Positions 33,018 to 41,569 of a stretch of 64,000 nucleotides of DNA are shown here, piece after piece. The translations under genes were made by a program, and so were the position numbers. The DNA is from Nocardia elegans NBRC 108235 (GTDB lineage Bacteria > Actinomycetota > Actinomycetes > Mycobacteriales > Mycobacteriaceae), in contig NZ_BDBF01000002.1 in NCBI RefSeq assembly GCF_001612845.1, positions 310,001 to 374,000 of the forward strand. Direction: 5' to 3'. Position 1 is the first letter of the stretch, and each line of letters begins with the position of its first letter. Under the pieces are notes generated by a model. The model searched no databases. It saw only the letters and a list, made by a program, of their open reading frames with translations, and was not told the origin of the DNA.

Positions 33018-33133
33018 CCGAAGCGAGCAGTACTCTCGGCCCCATCGAGTAGGCACACGTGATCAATGTGGCGCCACCGCACCAGGGATCCACAACCTGA
33101 GGCAGGGCCGCACTACCCCCCGCACCCGCGCCG

Positions 33134-33139
33134 TACCAT
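33134..33139 (+). promoter_or_regulatory. Candidate leaderless -10 box TACCAT
   Basis: TACCAT ends 6 nt before the ATG at 33146, and there is no Shine-Dalgarno sequence. The spacing is that of leaderless actinobacterial transcripts. Confidence 0.4.
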
Positions 33140-33145
33140 GGCCTC

Positions 33146-33391
33146 ATGACCGAACAGGACATCCTTGCCCATATCCAGGACCTGGTGAAGCAGGAGCATC
33201 AGCTGCGGTCCAAGGCCACCAGCGGGGAACTCGATCCCGAGACCGAGCGGGCGAAGCTGGCCGATCTCGAGGTGATGCTGGATCAGTGCTGGGATCTGCT
33301 GCGGCAGCGGCGGGCCCGCATCGATCAGGGCGGCAACCCGGACGAGGCCCAGGCCAACCCCGTGAAGCAGGTCGAAGGTTATCTGCAGTAA
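33146..33391 (+). CDS. DUF2630 family protein
   Basis: An 81-aa charged, all-helical protein with the DUF2630 pattern: MTEQDILAHIQDLVKQEHQL near the start, a central acidic stretch LDPETERAKLADLEVMLDQC, then WDLLRQRRA. The family is widespread in actinobacteria and its function is unknown; a small coiled-coil protein is likely. It starts 128 bp after the giant gene's stop and has its own -10-like box, so it is probably not an immunity gene for it. The next gene starts 16 bp downstream. Confidence 0.85.
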   Translation: MTEQDILAHIQDLVKQEHQLRSKATSGELDPETERAKLADLEVMLDQCWDLLRQRRARIDQGGNPDEAQANPVKQVEGYLQ

Positions 33392-33395
33392 CGGT

Positions 33396-33401
33396 TAGCA
33401 T
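33396..33401 (+). promoter_or_regulatory. Candidate leaderless -10 box TAGCAT
   Basis: TAGCAT lies 6 nt before the ATG at 33408, within the short gap after the DUF2630 gene. It would give the esterase its own leaderless transcript. Confidence 0.35.
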
Positions 33402-33407
33402 CGGGTA

Positions 33408-34913
33408 ATGGTTGAAATCACGACCGCCGACGGCGTTGTCCGCGGTCTCAGGCGTCGTCGCATCGTGCAGTGGCGTTCGATTCCCTTCGCCGCGCCGCCG
33501 GTCGGCGATCTTCGTTTCCGCGCGCCGCAGCCCGTCGAGAGCTGGTCCGGGGTGCGCATGGCCACCGAATACGGATTCGCCGCGATGCAACATCGTGACG
33601 GCGCCCGCATCGGACCACGCAACCCGCAGCCGACGAGTGAAGACTGCCTGACCCTGAATGTCACCGCGCCCGCGGAACCGGCCACCACACCCCGGCCGGT
33701 CATGGTGTTCATCCACGGTGGCGGTTACGTGCTGGGCACCTCGGCGCTGCGGTTGTACTCCGGCGCCCGGCTGGCATTGCGCGGCGATGTGATCGTCGTA
33801 TCGTTCAACTATCGGCTGGGCGCCTTCGGCTACGTCGACTTCGGTGAATTCGCCACGGAGACACGGCCGTTCGAATCGAATCTGGGTCTGCGCGACCAGG
33901 TGGCGGCGCTGCGGTGGGTGCAGCGCAATATCGCGGCCTTCGGCGGCGATCCGAACAATGTCACCATCTTCGGCGAATCGGCCGGCGCGCATGCGGTGGT
34001 CAGCCTGCTCGCCACCCCGGCCGCGGCCGGGCTGTTCCACCGCGGCATCGCGCAGAGCGCGCCGGCGGACTGGTCGCTGACGGCCGAGGCGGCGCGGATC
34101 TTCGCCCGGCGCTGCGTCGACAACCTCGGCGCCACGCCGGAACAGGCGGCCGAGGCGCTGAGCACCGCCGGCGCGAACGACATCCGCAAGGCCGCCGATC
34201 GCGCGATCGGCGATGTGCTGTGGCGGCAGCCGGGCAGCTTCCCCGCCGCCCCCGTCGTCGACGGCGACTTCCTGCCGACGGATCCGATCGAGGCCATCGC
34301 CGCCGGGCGCGCTCACGCCGTCCCGCTGATCATCGGCACCAACCGCGACGAGGCGACCCTGTTCAAACGCTTCGATCGCTCCCTGCCCACCACCGCCGAA
34401 CAACTGCACGTGGCGCTGTCGCGATGCGGCGACGCCGACCTCGAAAAGCGGGTCGTGGCAGCCTATCCCGGGTATCCGTCGCGGCGGGCCGCCGTGCGCA
34501 TGGGCGGCGACTTCGTCTTCTGGCGGCCCACCGTGGAGGTGCTCGAGGGCCACAGCCGCCACGCCCCGACCTACGCCTATCGGCTCGACTACGCGCCGCG
34601 CGCGGTCCAGCTGGCCGGTTTCGGCGCCACCCACGCCCTCGATCTGATCCCGGTGTTCGGCGGGGTGGACAGCCCCATCGGGCGCGGGCTCACCGCGGCC
34701 GGCGGCTATCGGGACTTCCTCGCGGTGCAGCGCGAATTCCAGGACAACTGGCTCTCGTTCGCCCGCAAGGGCGAGCCGCTTCCGTCCTGGCCGCAGTACA
34801 CCGAGCAGCGCCGCAGCACCCGCATCATCGACAGCCCGGCTCGGGTGGAGGTCGATCCGGATCGTGCGAAACGCCTTGCCTGGCAAGGAGTCCGGGTTCC
34901 CGCGCCGGTCTGA
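33408..34913 (+). CDS. Type-B carboxylesterase/lipase family protein
   Basis: This 501-aa protein hydrolyses carboxylic esters; the physiological substrate cannot be read from sequence. The alpha/beta-hydrolase triad is visible: Ser191 in FGESAGAH, Glu315 in GTNRDEATLF and His409 in GATHALDL. An oxyanion-hole motif FIHGGGYVLG and the family signature EDCLTLNV are present. Length is usual for the family. No signal peptide is evident, so it is probably cytoplasmic. It converges with the glycosylase gene, with one base between the stops. Confidence 0.92.
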   Translation: MVEITTADGVVRGLRRRRIVQWRSIPFAAPPVGDLRFRAPQPVESWSGVRMATEYGFAAMQHRDGARIGPRNPQPTSEDCLTLNVTAPAEPATTPRPVMVFIHGGGYVLGTSALRLYSGARLALRGDVIVVSFNYRLGAFGYVDFGEFATETRPFESNLGLRDQVAALRWVQRNIAAFGGDPNNVTIFGESAGAHAVVSLLATPAAAGLFHRGIAQSAPADWSLTAEAARIFARRCVDNLGATPEQAAEALSTAGANDIRKAADRAIGDVLWRQPGSFPAAPVVDGDFLPTDPIEAIAAGRAHAVPLIIGTNRDEATLFKRFDRSLPTTAEQLHVALSRCGDADLEKRVVAAYPGYPSRRAAVRMGGDFVFWRPTVEVLEGHSRHAPTYAYRLDYAPRAVQLAGFGATHALDLIPVFGGVDSPIGRGLTAAGGYRDFLAVQREFQDNWLSFARKGEPLPSWPQYTEQRRSTRIIDSPARVEVDPDRAKRLAWQGVRVPAPV

Positions 34914-34914
34914 C

Positions 34915-35781
34915 CTACTTCAGCAGCCGGGACATGCGCCGGTCGGCGAGGATCTTGCCGCCGGTCTGACAGGTCGGGCAGTACTGGAACGATTTGTCGG
35001 CGTAGGCGACCTCCCGCACGGTGTCACCGCAGACCGGGCACGGCAGTCCGGTCCGCGCGTGCACCTGCATGCCGGAGCGCTTCTCCCCCTTGAGCCGGGC
35101 CGCGTCCTGGCCCACGGAGCGGGTGATCGCGTCGGTGAGGATTTCGCGCATGGCCCGGTACAACTCGGCTACCTTGTCCGCGCCGAGCGTGGACGCGGTG
35201 GCGAAGGGCGAGAGCCGGGCGGCGTGCAGGATCTCGTCGGAGTAGGCGTTGCCGATGCCCGCCAGCACGGTTTGATCGGCCAGCACGGTCTTCAACCGTT
35301 GCGAGGTGCCGGCGAGGAGTTCGGCGAAGCCGTCCTCGGAGATCTCGAGCGCGTCGGGGCCCAGTCGGGCGATGCCCGGCACCGACTGCGGATCCTCGGT
35401 GATCCAGACCGCGAGCCGCTTCTTGGTGCCCGCCTCGGTGAGATCGAAGGCGGGTGTCGCGCCCTCGCGGGTGAAGAAGTGGACCCGCAGTGCGAGCGGG
35501 CCTTTACCCGGTTTCGGCGGCGCGGCGCCCGGTTCGTCGATCCAGCGCAGCCAGCCGCCGCGGGACAGATGCGTGATCAACCACAGGCCGTCGCAGTCGA
35601 GGCCCAGATGTTTACCCCAGTGCCCGGCACCGGTGACGTCGCGCCCCGACAGCGCGGTCACCGGCGGATCGAACGTTTTCAGCACACTCAGCGCCGCGAC
35701 GTCGACCCGCCCGACAACCGCGCCTACGGCATGCTCGACCAGAAACTGTTCGAGCGCCATGATCTCCGGCAACTCGGGCAT
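34915..35781 (-). CDS. Fpg/Nei family DNA glycosylase/AP lyase
   Basis: A base-excision repair enzyme removing oxidised bases. The mature N-terminus PELPEI gives the catalytic Pro2 and Glu3 after Met removal. A GHWGKHLGLD segment and a C-terminal zinc finger (CPVCGDTV...CPTC) complete the H2TH/Fpg fold. It ends QTGGKILADRRMSRLLK, a tail typical of an actinobacterial subgroup rather than of MutM, so the base preference is uncertain. The 288-aa length is normal. The ATG start is supported by a TAGGCT box 6 nt upstream. Confidence 0.9.
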   Translation of the reverse strand: MPELPEIMALEQFLVEHAVGAVVGRVDVAALSVLKTFDPPVTALSGRDVTGAGHWGKHLGLDCDGLWLITHLSRGGWLRWIDEPGAAPPKPGKGPLALRVHFFTREGATPAFDLTEAGTKKRLAVWITEDPQSVPGIARLGPDALEISEDGFAELLAGTSQRLKTVLADQTVLAGIGNAYSDEILHAARLSPFATASTLGADKVAELYRAMREILTDAITRSVGQDAARLKGEKRSGMQVHARTGLPCPVCGDTVREVAYADKSFQYCPTCQTGGKILADRRMSRLLK

Positions 35782-35787
35782 TCCCGC

Positions 35788-35793
35788 AGCCTA
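35788..35793 (-). promoter_or_regulatory. Candidate leaderless -10 box TAGGCT for the glycosylase gene
   Basis: TAGGCT on the minus strand ends 6 nt before the ATG at 35781, with no ribosome-binding site between. Confidence 0.4.
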
Positions 35794-35853
35794 CCGGCGT
35801 CCACCGACAACCGGCCGCTTTCACACGGCGAGCGGAGACCCGGCCGATGCGAA

Positions 35854-35884
35854 CGGCCGCGTTCCCACCGGGAGAACGCGGCCG
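35854..35884 (-). terminator. Hairpin terminator after the secreted protein gene
   Basis: A perfect 11-bp inverted repeat, CGGCCGCGTTC (35854-35864) and GAACGCGGCCG (35874-35884), with a 9-nt loop. It lies 47 bp past the stop of the minus-strand gene at 35931. No strong T run follows, as is common for actinobacterial terminators. Confidence 0.55.
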
Positions 35885-35930
35885 CCGGCCTCACGGCACG
35901 CGATTCGATCACCGCGGCACGCGACTCGCG

Positions 35931-36893
35931 TCACATCTGGGCGGGCCCCTGCTGCGGCGTGGCCACACCGGGGGCGACCGCACCCTCGATCGCGCCCACT
36001 CCGGCGCCGATCGCGGCACCCGCGGCAGCGGCCGGCGCCGCGATCACCGCGTAACCGATGGCGGCGCCGACGACCGGCATGACGACCAGGCCGGCCGGCA
36101 GGAACGGGATCCCGGCGATCAGACCGGCGACCGCGCCGACCATCGCGCTGGTGCTCGCGATGGGGCTGCTGACGATATTGCCCACGCTGGACCCGATCAC
36201 CGCGCCGCCGAGGGTGTCCGCGGCGATGCGATCCGAACGCGACGGCTCGAATCCGGCGGAGTCCATGGTCTGCGCCAGCCCGGCCTCGGCCTGCGCGGCG
36301 GAATCGTTGATCTGCCCGGTCAGCTGCGGATCGATGAAGTCGGGCCGCGGCGTCACGACCGAACCGATCCGGATGGTGCCCTCGGGCGCCTTGATCGGCG
36401 CCACCGGCGGTGCCGGATGGGCGAGATCGGGCAGATGCAGTGCGCCCGGATTCACCATCGCCGGGGCGGTGAGATCGGGCACCGCCCGAGTGCTGTTCGC
36501 GGCGTTACGGTTCGACGAGATGGAGCCGGGGGCGGGCGCGGCGGCCGGCGCGGTGGCGTCGGCGGTGGTGGCATTCGGTTCCGGATCCGCGATCGGCGCG
36601 GCGAACGGCGGCACGGCCGGGTCGGTCGCCGCGCTCGGCTGGAACTGCCAGGGGTTGGTCTGCGCGACCGCGCGTGCCACCGCATCCGCCGCGTTCGACA
36701 CGCCGGCGGCGACGGTTCCGGCGTCCGGCAGCATCCCCGTGGCCGGTGCCACACCCGAATCGGTGGTCGGCGCGGCCGCCCCTGCCACGCCCGTCTGCCA
36801 CAGTGCCACGGTCAGTGGCAACGCGCCGAGGACGAGCGAGGAACCAACGCGCCGGCACCACTGTCCCGATGCCGCCGAATGCTGCCCTGCCAT
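35931..36893 (-). CDS. Secreted Ala/Pro-rich glycine-zipper protein (hypothetical)
   Basis: A 320-aa protein whose N-terminus looks like a Sec signal peptide: a basic start (WCRRVGSS), then LVLGALPLTVALWQTGVAGA with an AxA-type site before APTTDS. The middle is Ala/Pro/Thr-rich and disordered. The last ~110 residues are glycine-zipper-like hydrophobic repeats (GGAVIGSSVG, GAVAGLIAGIP, GAAIGAGVGAIEG), suggesting membrane association or aggregation. Similar Nocardia proteins are annotated as insoluble-domain proteins; function is unknown. GGAGG 6 nt before the ATG supports the start. Confidence 0.7.
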   Translation of the reverse strand: MAGQHSAASGQWCRRVGSSLVLGALPLTVALWQTGVAGAAAPTTDSGVAPATGMLPDAGTVAAGVSNAADAVARAVAQTNPWQFQPSAATDPAVPPFAAPIADPEPNATTADATAPAAAPAPGSISSNRNAANSTRAVPDLTAPAMVNPGALHLPDLAHPAPPVAPIKAPEGTIRIGSVVTPRPDFIDPQLTGQINDSAAQAEAGLAQTMDSAGFEPSRSDRIAADTLGGAVIGSSVGNIVSSPIASTSAMVGAVAGLIAGIPFLPAGLVVMPVVGAAIGYAVIAAPAAAAGAAIGAGVGAIEGAVAPGVATPQQGPAQM

Positions 36894-37024
36894 GAAAACC
36901 TCCAGTCGGATTTCGATCGATTGACAGTGATTCGAACCGGCCGGTGGCGTGGATCACATTCGTATCGATTTATTCCACAGCAATTTTGGAGCTATTTCGG
37001 ACATGTACACGGAACGTCGGGCGG

Positions 37025-37777
37025 CTAACCGATTCTGCGCAAAAGGTATATGTCCATCACCCACCCCTTCGCCTCCCGAAGTTCGTTGCGGCGCCGCACG
37101 ATTCGATCCTCCACCGCGCGCAGCGGCCCCTCGATCAACGTCTCGTCCGCCATCCCCAGGTAGGCGCCCCACCAGATGTGCAGATCGTCGCCCGGCACCT
37201 GCGTGAACGAACACTCGCCGTCGAGCATCACCAGCGTCGGCCCGTCGGCCGCCACGCCCTCGGCGCGCACCCGGCGACCGGTGGTGATGTGCACCGGTTC
37301 GCCGATCTCGTGCAGCACGATGCGATGGGCCGCCGCCAGGGCCTGGGCACTGGTGACGCCCGGGATCACCGTGTACTCGAATCGCGTTCCCGCGTCCAGC
37401 ACTCGCTGCACCATCCGCAGGGTGCTGTCGTAGAGCGAGGGATCGCCCCAGACCAGAATGCCGCCGACCCCCGCGGTGGCATCGAACGCCTCGGCCAGCA
37501 GTTCGGCGCGGCGGCGATGCCAGTCCTCGACCACCTCGCGATAGTCGGCGGCGCCCTCGACCGTGCGTTCGCGCGGCGGATCGGCGATGGCCACCACGCG
37601 ATGTTCCGGATCGGCGTGTGCGGCCAGGATCGCGGCGCGGACCTCGGTCAGTTCCCGCTTGGCCTCCCCCTTGCCGATGACGAAGAACGTGTCGACCTGC
37701 CGAATCGCCTCGACCGCCTGCACGGTCACCTGCCGGGGATCCCCGGCGCCGATTCCGATCACATAGAGCATGCGCAC
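37025..37777 (-). CDS. cobF: Precorrin-6A synthase (deacetylating)
   Basis: An S-adenosylmethionine-dependent C1-methyltransferase of aerobic cobalamin synthesis that also removes the acetyl group from precorrin-5. The start [12 protein letters not shown] is the tetrapyrrole-methylase glycine-rich loop, and [16 protein letters not shown] and [15 protein letters not shown] are the CobF-type SAM and substrate motifs. About 250 aa, as expected. I chose the GTG at 37777 because TAGCCT lies 8 nt upstream; the ATG at 37771 is the alternative. It is divergent from thyA, 71 bp apart. No cobalamin riboswitch is seen. Confidence 0.9.
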   Translation of the reverse strand: MRMLYVIGIGAGDPRQVTVQAVEAIRQVDTFFVIGKGEAKRELTEVRAAILAAHADPEHRVVAIADPPRERTVEGAADYREVVEDWHRRRAELLAEAFDATAGVGGILVWGDPSLYDSTLRMVQRVLDAGTRFEYTVIPGVTSAQALAAAHRIVLHEIGEPVHITTGRRVRAEGVAADGPTLVMLDGECSFTQVPGDDLHIWWGAYLGMADETLIEGPLRAVEDRIVRRRNELREAKGWVMDIYLLRRIG

Positions 37778-37785
37778 GGTGCCCC

Positions 37786-37791
37786 AGGCTA
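37786..37791 (-). promoter_or_regulatory. Candidate leaderless -10 box TAGCCT for cobF
   Basis: TAGCCT on the minus strand lies 8 nt before the GTG at 37777 and favours that start codon. Confidence 0.35.
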
Positions 37792-37835
37792 GCCAGCGGA
37801 CCACCACGCGATGAGGGCGGTGGTCACCCGAAGGC

Positions 37836-37841
37836 TAGGCT
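37836..37841 (+). promoter_or_regulatory. Candidate leaderless -10 box TAGGCT for thyA
   Basis: TAGGCT lies 7 nt before the ATG at 37849, with no ribosome-binding site. Confidence 0.45.
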
Positions 37842-37848
37842 TGCGGAT

Positions 37849-38661
37849 ATGGACGGCGCGCCCGGAAACGACACCCAGTACGAGGATCTGCTGCGGCTGG
37901 TACTCGAGCGCGGTACGCCGAAATCCGACCGCACCGGGACGGGTACGCGTTCGATTTTCGGACATCAGCTGCGTTACGACCTCTCCGCCGGCTTCCCGCT
38001 GATCACCACGAAAAAGGTGCATCTGAAATCGATCGTCTACGAATTGCTGTGGTTCCTGCGCGGCGATTCCAATATCCGCTGGCTGCACGAGCACGGTGTC
38101 ACGATCTGGGACGAATGGGCCGACGCGCACGGTGAACTCGGGCCGGTCTACGGGGTTCAGTGGCGCAGCTGGCCCACTCCGGACGGCACCCACATCGACC
38201 AGATAGCGCAGGTCCTGCAGACGCTGCGCACCGATCCCGATTCCCGGCGGATCATCGTCTCGGCGTGGAACGTGGCGGACCTGGACAAGATGGCGCTGGC
38301 CCCGTGCCACGCGTTCTTCCAATTCCACGTCGCGGACGGAAAACTGTCCTGCCAGCTGTATCAGCGCAGCGCCGACCTGTTTCTCGGGGTGCCGTTCAAT
38401 ATCGCGAGCTACGCGCTGCTGACTCAGATGGTCGCGCAGCAGACCGAATTGGAGCCCGGCGATTTCATCTGGACCGGCGGCGACTGCCACATCTACGACA
38501 ACCACCTGACGCAGGTTCGCGAACAGCTGAGCCGCGAGCCGTATCCGTTCCCGCGGTTGCATCTGCGGCCCGCGCCGAGCCTGTTCGACTACACCTTCGA
38601 CGACGTGGAAGTGCTCGACTACCGCCATCATCCGGCGATCAAGGCACCGGTGGCGGTATGA
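37849..38661 (+). CDS. thyA: Thymidylate synthase
   Basis: Converts dUMP to dTMP using 5,10-methylenetetrahydrofolate, releasing dihydrofolate. The ThyA signature is complete: [11 protein letters not shown] (phosphate-binding Arg), [20 protein letters not shown], the catalytic Cys153 in [30 protein letters not shown], and HIYDNH. The 270-aa length is standard. The stop overlaps the next start (ATGA), coupling it to the reductase that recycles the dihydrofolate. Confidence 0.98.
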   Translation: MDGAPGNDTQYEDLLRLVLERGTPKSDRTGTGTRSIFGHQLRYDLSAGFPLITTKKVHLKSIVYELLWFLRGDSNIRWLHEHGVTIWDEWADAHGELGPVYGVQWRSWPTPDGTHIDQIAQVLQTLRTDPDSRRIIVSAWNVADLDKMALAPCHAFFQFHVADGKLSCQLYQRSADLFLGVPFNIASYALLTQMVAQQTELEPGDFIWTGGDCHIYDNHLTQVREQLSREPYPFPRLHLRPAPSLFDYTFDDVEVLDYRHHPAIKAPVAV

Positions 38662-39164
38662 ACCGCATCGGGCTGATCTGGGCGCAGACCCGGGCGGGCG
38701 TGATCGGCGCGGACAACGCGATTCCGTGGCGAGTGCCCGAGGATGTGGCGCATTTCAAAATGGTCACCGCCGATCATCCGGTACTGATGGGCCGGCGCAC
38801 CTGGGATTCGCTGCCCGCGCGTTTCCGGCCGCTGCCCGGACGGCGCAATATCGTGATCACGCGGCAATCACAGTGGTCGGCAGCGGGCGCCGAACGCGCC
38901 GATTCGGTGGCGAGCGCCATCGCACTGGCCGCCGCGGAGACCGTGTGGATCATCGGTGGCGGCGAAATCTACCGGCAGGCAATGGATTACGCGACCGATC
39001 TGATGATCACCGAAATCGACGCCGATATCCCGGGCGACGCCTACGCACCCGCGATCGCGGGCGACTGGCAGGTGGAGGACGCGCCCTGGTCGCAGTCGCG
39101 GTCGGGGCTGCGCTACCGGATCCGGCGCTTCGCCCGCGACACCGCCCCCGCCTCCGTCGGCTGA
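38658..39164 (+). CDS. folA: Dihydrofolate reductase
   Basis: Reduces dihydrofolate to tetrahydrofolate with NADPH, completing the thymidylate cycle with ThyA. Family motifs: [21 protein letters not shown], the catalytic acid region [31 protein letters not shown], and the NADPH-binding [11 protein letters not shown]. 168 aa, the usual size. The ATG lies inside the thyA stop (ATGA overlap), which fixes the start. Confidence 0.97.
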   Translation: MNRIGLIWAQTRAGVIGADNAIPWRVPEDVAHFKMVTADHPVLMGRRTWDSLPARFRPLPGRRNIVITRQSQWSAAGAERADSVASAIALAAAETVWIIGGGEIYRQAMDYATDLMITEIDADIPGDAYAPAIAGDWQVEDAPWSQSRSGLRYRIRRFARDTAPASVG

Positions 39165-39297
39165 ATCGCGCCCGGCAGGTATCGAACCCGAATCGCATCG
39201 GCGAAACGGCCGACCGCGCGAGGTGGGTCCGGCATACTCAGCGATATCCAGCCTGTGACCACAGCCCCGATCCCGGCTGAACCGCGAGAGGCAGATC

Positions 39298-39624
39298 ATG
39301 GACAAGAAATCGCTGACGGCGGCGGCTCGCCAGCAGCTGAAGCTGGCCGCGTCCGCCACGAGTGGACGCAGTTCGCAAACCCTCTACGGCGGCCACACCC
39401 ACAGCCTGCGCCAGACCCTCATCGCGCTGACCGCCGGCCAGAGCCTGGCCGAGCACGAAACTCACGGCGAAGCCACCCTGCAGGTCCTGACCGGAACCCT
39501 GATTCTGATCTGCGGCACCAACGAGTGGAAGGGCTCGCCCGGCGATCTGCTCGTCATTCCCTCGGCACGGCACAGTGTGAAGGCCATCGACGACGCGGTA
39601 TTCCTGCTGACCGTCGCGAAGTGA
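39298..39624 (+). CDS. Small cupin domain protein
   Basis: A 108-aa single-domain cupin. A charged N-terminal helix is followed by strands with LAEHETHGEATLQVLTGTL, matching cupin motif 1 (HxH and Glu metal ligands), and GDLLVIPSARHSV, matching motif 2 (Pro...His). It probably binds a divalent metal; substrate or sensory role is unknown. GAGAGGCAG precedes the ATG by about 4 nt, so this gene appears leadered, unlike several neighbours. Confidence 0.85.
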   Translation: MDKKSLTAAARQQLKLAASATSGRSSQTLYGGHTHSLRQTLIALTAGQSLAEHETHGEATLQVLTGTLILICGTNEWKGSPGDLLVIPSARHSVKAIDDAVFLLTVAK

Positions 39625-39675
39625 GGCCGGTCTCGCGAGGTCGGGCCGTCCGCACGCGCGGTCGGCCCGGCACCG

Positions 39676-39681
39676 TACCCT
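39676..39681 (+). promoter_or_regulatory. Candidate leaderless -10 box TACCCT for the DyP operon
   Basis: TACCCT lies 7 nt before the ATG at 39689 and favours that codon over the in-frame TTG at 39683. Confidence 0.35.
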
Positions 39682-39688
39682 GTTGATC

Positions 39689-40741
39689 ATGGGTGAGCCG
39701 CAGCCGATCCTCGATCCGCTTTCGCGCGCCGCGATCTTCCTCGTCGCGACGATCGACGAGGGCGGTGAGCCGGTGGTGCGCGACCTTCTCGCCGATCTGG
39801 CGGGACTGCGGCGCTCGATCGGGTTCCGGGTGCCGGAAACGCGGCTGTCCTGCGTGACGAGTATCGGTTCCGCCGCCTGGGATCGGCTGTTCGCCGGTCC
39901 GAAACCCGCGCAGCTGCACGAATTTCCGGGCTACGCCGGGGAGAAGCATCAGGCACCGGCCACACCGGGCGATCTGCTGTTTCACATCAAGGGCGAATTG
40001 CCGGACGCCTGTTTCGAATTGGCGATGCTGATCGGCTCCCGGTTGAAGGGTGCGGCCACGATCATCGACGAGACGACCGGGTTCCGCTATTTCGAACAGC
40101 GTGACCTGCTCGGCTTCGTCGACGGCACCGAGAATCCCGAGGGTCCCGCCGCCGTCGCCGCCGCTCTCATCGGCGATGAGGATCCCGAGTTCGCCGGCGG
40201 TAGTTATGTCATCGTCCAGAAATATCTGCACGATCTGGAGGCGTGGAGTTCGCTGACGGTCGAGGAGCAGCAACTCGTCATCGGCCGTACCAAACTCGAG
40301 GATCTGGAGCTGTCCGACGAGGACAAGCCGGCGGATTCCCATGTCGCGGTGAACACCCTGATCGATCCGGACGGCACCGAGCGCCAGATCCTGCGTGCCA
40401 ACATGCCATTCGGCAGCGTCCGCGAGGGCGAATTCGGCACGTATTACATCGCTTACGCCGCTACCCCGGATGTCACCGAGCGGATGCTGGTCCGCATGTT
40501 CCTCGGCAGCGACGAGGCGCCCTACGACCGCATTCTCGATTTCTCCACCGCGATCACCGGCACCCTGTTCTTCACCCCGGCCAACGATTTCTTCGACGAC
40601 CTTCCGGACGCCCCCGCGCAGGAGGCGGCTTCGGAGCAGGACCTGGAACTCGAGGCAGCCGGAATCGCCGAGCTGCCCGCGGCCGCGTCTTCCGGCGACG
40701 GCTCCCTCGGTATCGGCACGTTGAAAAGGATCCCTCAATGA
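39689..40741 (+). CDS. Dye-decolourising (DyP-type) haem peroxidase, encapsulin cargo
   Basis: A haem peroxidase oxidising bulky or phenolic substrates with H2O2. The DyP signature GFVDGTENPEG provides the distal catalytic Asp, and DSHVAVN gives a candidate proximal haem-ligand His. After the folded domain there is an acidic, Ala-rich linker and then DGSLGIGTLKRIPQ, matching the SLxIGSLK-type peptide that docks cargo inside encapsulins. 350 aa. The stop overlaps the encapsulin start by ATGA. The pair forms an enzyme-loaded nanocompartment, probably for oxidative stress. Confidence 0.95.
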   Translation: MGEPQPILDPLSRAAIFLVATIDEGGEPVVRDLLADLAGLRRSIGFRVPETRLSCVTSIGSAAWDRLFAGPKPAQLHEFPGYAGEKHQAPATPGDLLFHIKGELPDACFELAMLIGSRLKGAATIIDETTGFRYFEQRDLLGFVDGTENPEGPAAVAAALIGDEDPEFAGGSYVIVQKYLHDLEAWSSLTVEEQQLVIGRTKLEDLELSDEDKPADSHVAVNTLIDPDGTERQILRANMPFGSVREGEFGTYYIAYAATPDVTERMLVRMFLGSDEAPYDRILDFSTAITGTLFFTPANDFFDDLPDAPAQEAASEQDLELEAAGIAELPAAASSGDGSLGIGTLKRIPQ

Positions 40742-41538
40742 ACAATCTGCACCGTGAACTCGCGCCGATCACCTCCGAGGCGTGGTCGGCCATCGAGGAG
40801 GAGGCGACGCGCACCTTCCGGCGTCATATCGCCGGTCGCCGGGTGGTGGATCTGTCCGGCCCGCACGGCACCGACTATTCCGCGGTCGGATTGGGACGCA
40901 CCACCCTCATCGACGCACCCGATCAGGGCGTCCAGGCTCGCCAGCGCCTGGTGGCGCCGCTGGTCGAGCTGCGCGTGCCGTTCACCCTCTCGCGCGAGGA
41001 ACTCGACAACGTCGAGCGCGGCGCACAGGACGCGGATCTGGATCCGGTCAAGGACGCCGCGCGCAAGATCGCGTTCGCCGAGGACCGCGCCGTCTTCGAG
41101 GGCTACCCCGCCGCCGGTATCACCGGCATCCGCGCGGCCGTGTCGAACACCCCCGTCACCGCGCCGAGCGATCCGCGACTCATCCCGGAGGCCATCGCAC
41201 AGGCACTGAGCAAGTTGCGCCTCGCCGGTGTCGACGGGCCGTATTCGGTGCTGCTGAGCGCCGATCTGTACACCGCGGTGAGCGAGACCTCCGACCACGG
41301 CCATCCGATCCGCACACATATCGAGCGGCTGATCCCCGAGGGCGAGATCATCTGGGCGCCCGCCATCGACGGTGCCTTCGTGCTCACCACCCGCGGCGGC
41401 GACTTCGATCTGCAGCTGGGTCAGGACCTGTCGATCGGCTACCTGTCCCACGACGCGGAGAGCGTGCAACTGTACTTCCAGGAAAGCCTGACCTTCCTGG
41501 TCTACACCGCCGAGGCCGCCGTCCCGCTGCGCGGCTGA
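40738..41538 (+). CDS. Encapsulin shell protein (family 1, linocin M18-like)
   Basis: A HK97-fold protein that self-assembles into a protein shell around the peroxidase encoded just upstream. Typical features: the N-terminal MNNLHRELAPITSEAW cargo-binding helix, TFRRHIAGRRVVDLSGPHG, and the C-terminal AESVQLYFQESLTFLVYT strand. 266 aa is the canonical length. The start codon overlaps the peroxidase stop, so the two are translationally coupled. Earlier names are linocin or CFP29; its bacteriocin activity is not established. Confidence 0.96.
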   Translation: MNNLHRELAPITSEAWSAIEEEATRTFRRHIAGRRVVDLSGPHGTDYSAVGLGRTTLIDAPDQGVQARQRLVAPLVELRVPFTLSREELDNVERGAQDADLDPVKDAARKIAFAEDRAVFEGYPAAGITGIRAAVSNTPVTAPSDPRLIPEAIAQALSKLRLAGVDGPYSVLLSADLYTAVSETSDHGHPIRTHIERLIPEGEIIWAPAIDGAFVLTTRGGDFDLQLGQDLSIGYLSHDAESVQLYFQESLTFLVYTAEAAVPLRG

Positions 41539-41569
41539 GTCCGACGCGAGCGATCTCCGAGGTGTCATC

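Noticed and set aside
37778..37848. Cobalamin riboswitch upstream of cobF
   Set aside because: The divergent gap is only 71 bp, with -10 boxes adjacent to both starts, leaving no room for an aptamer.
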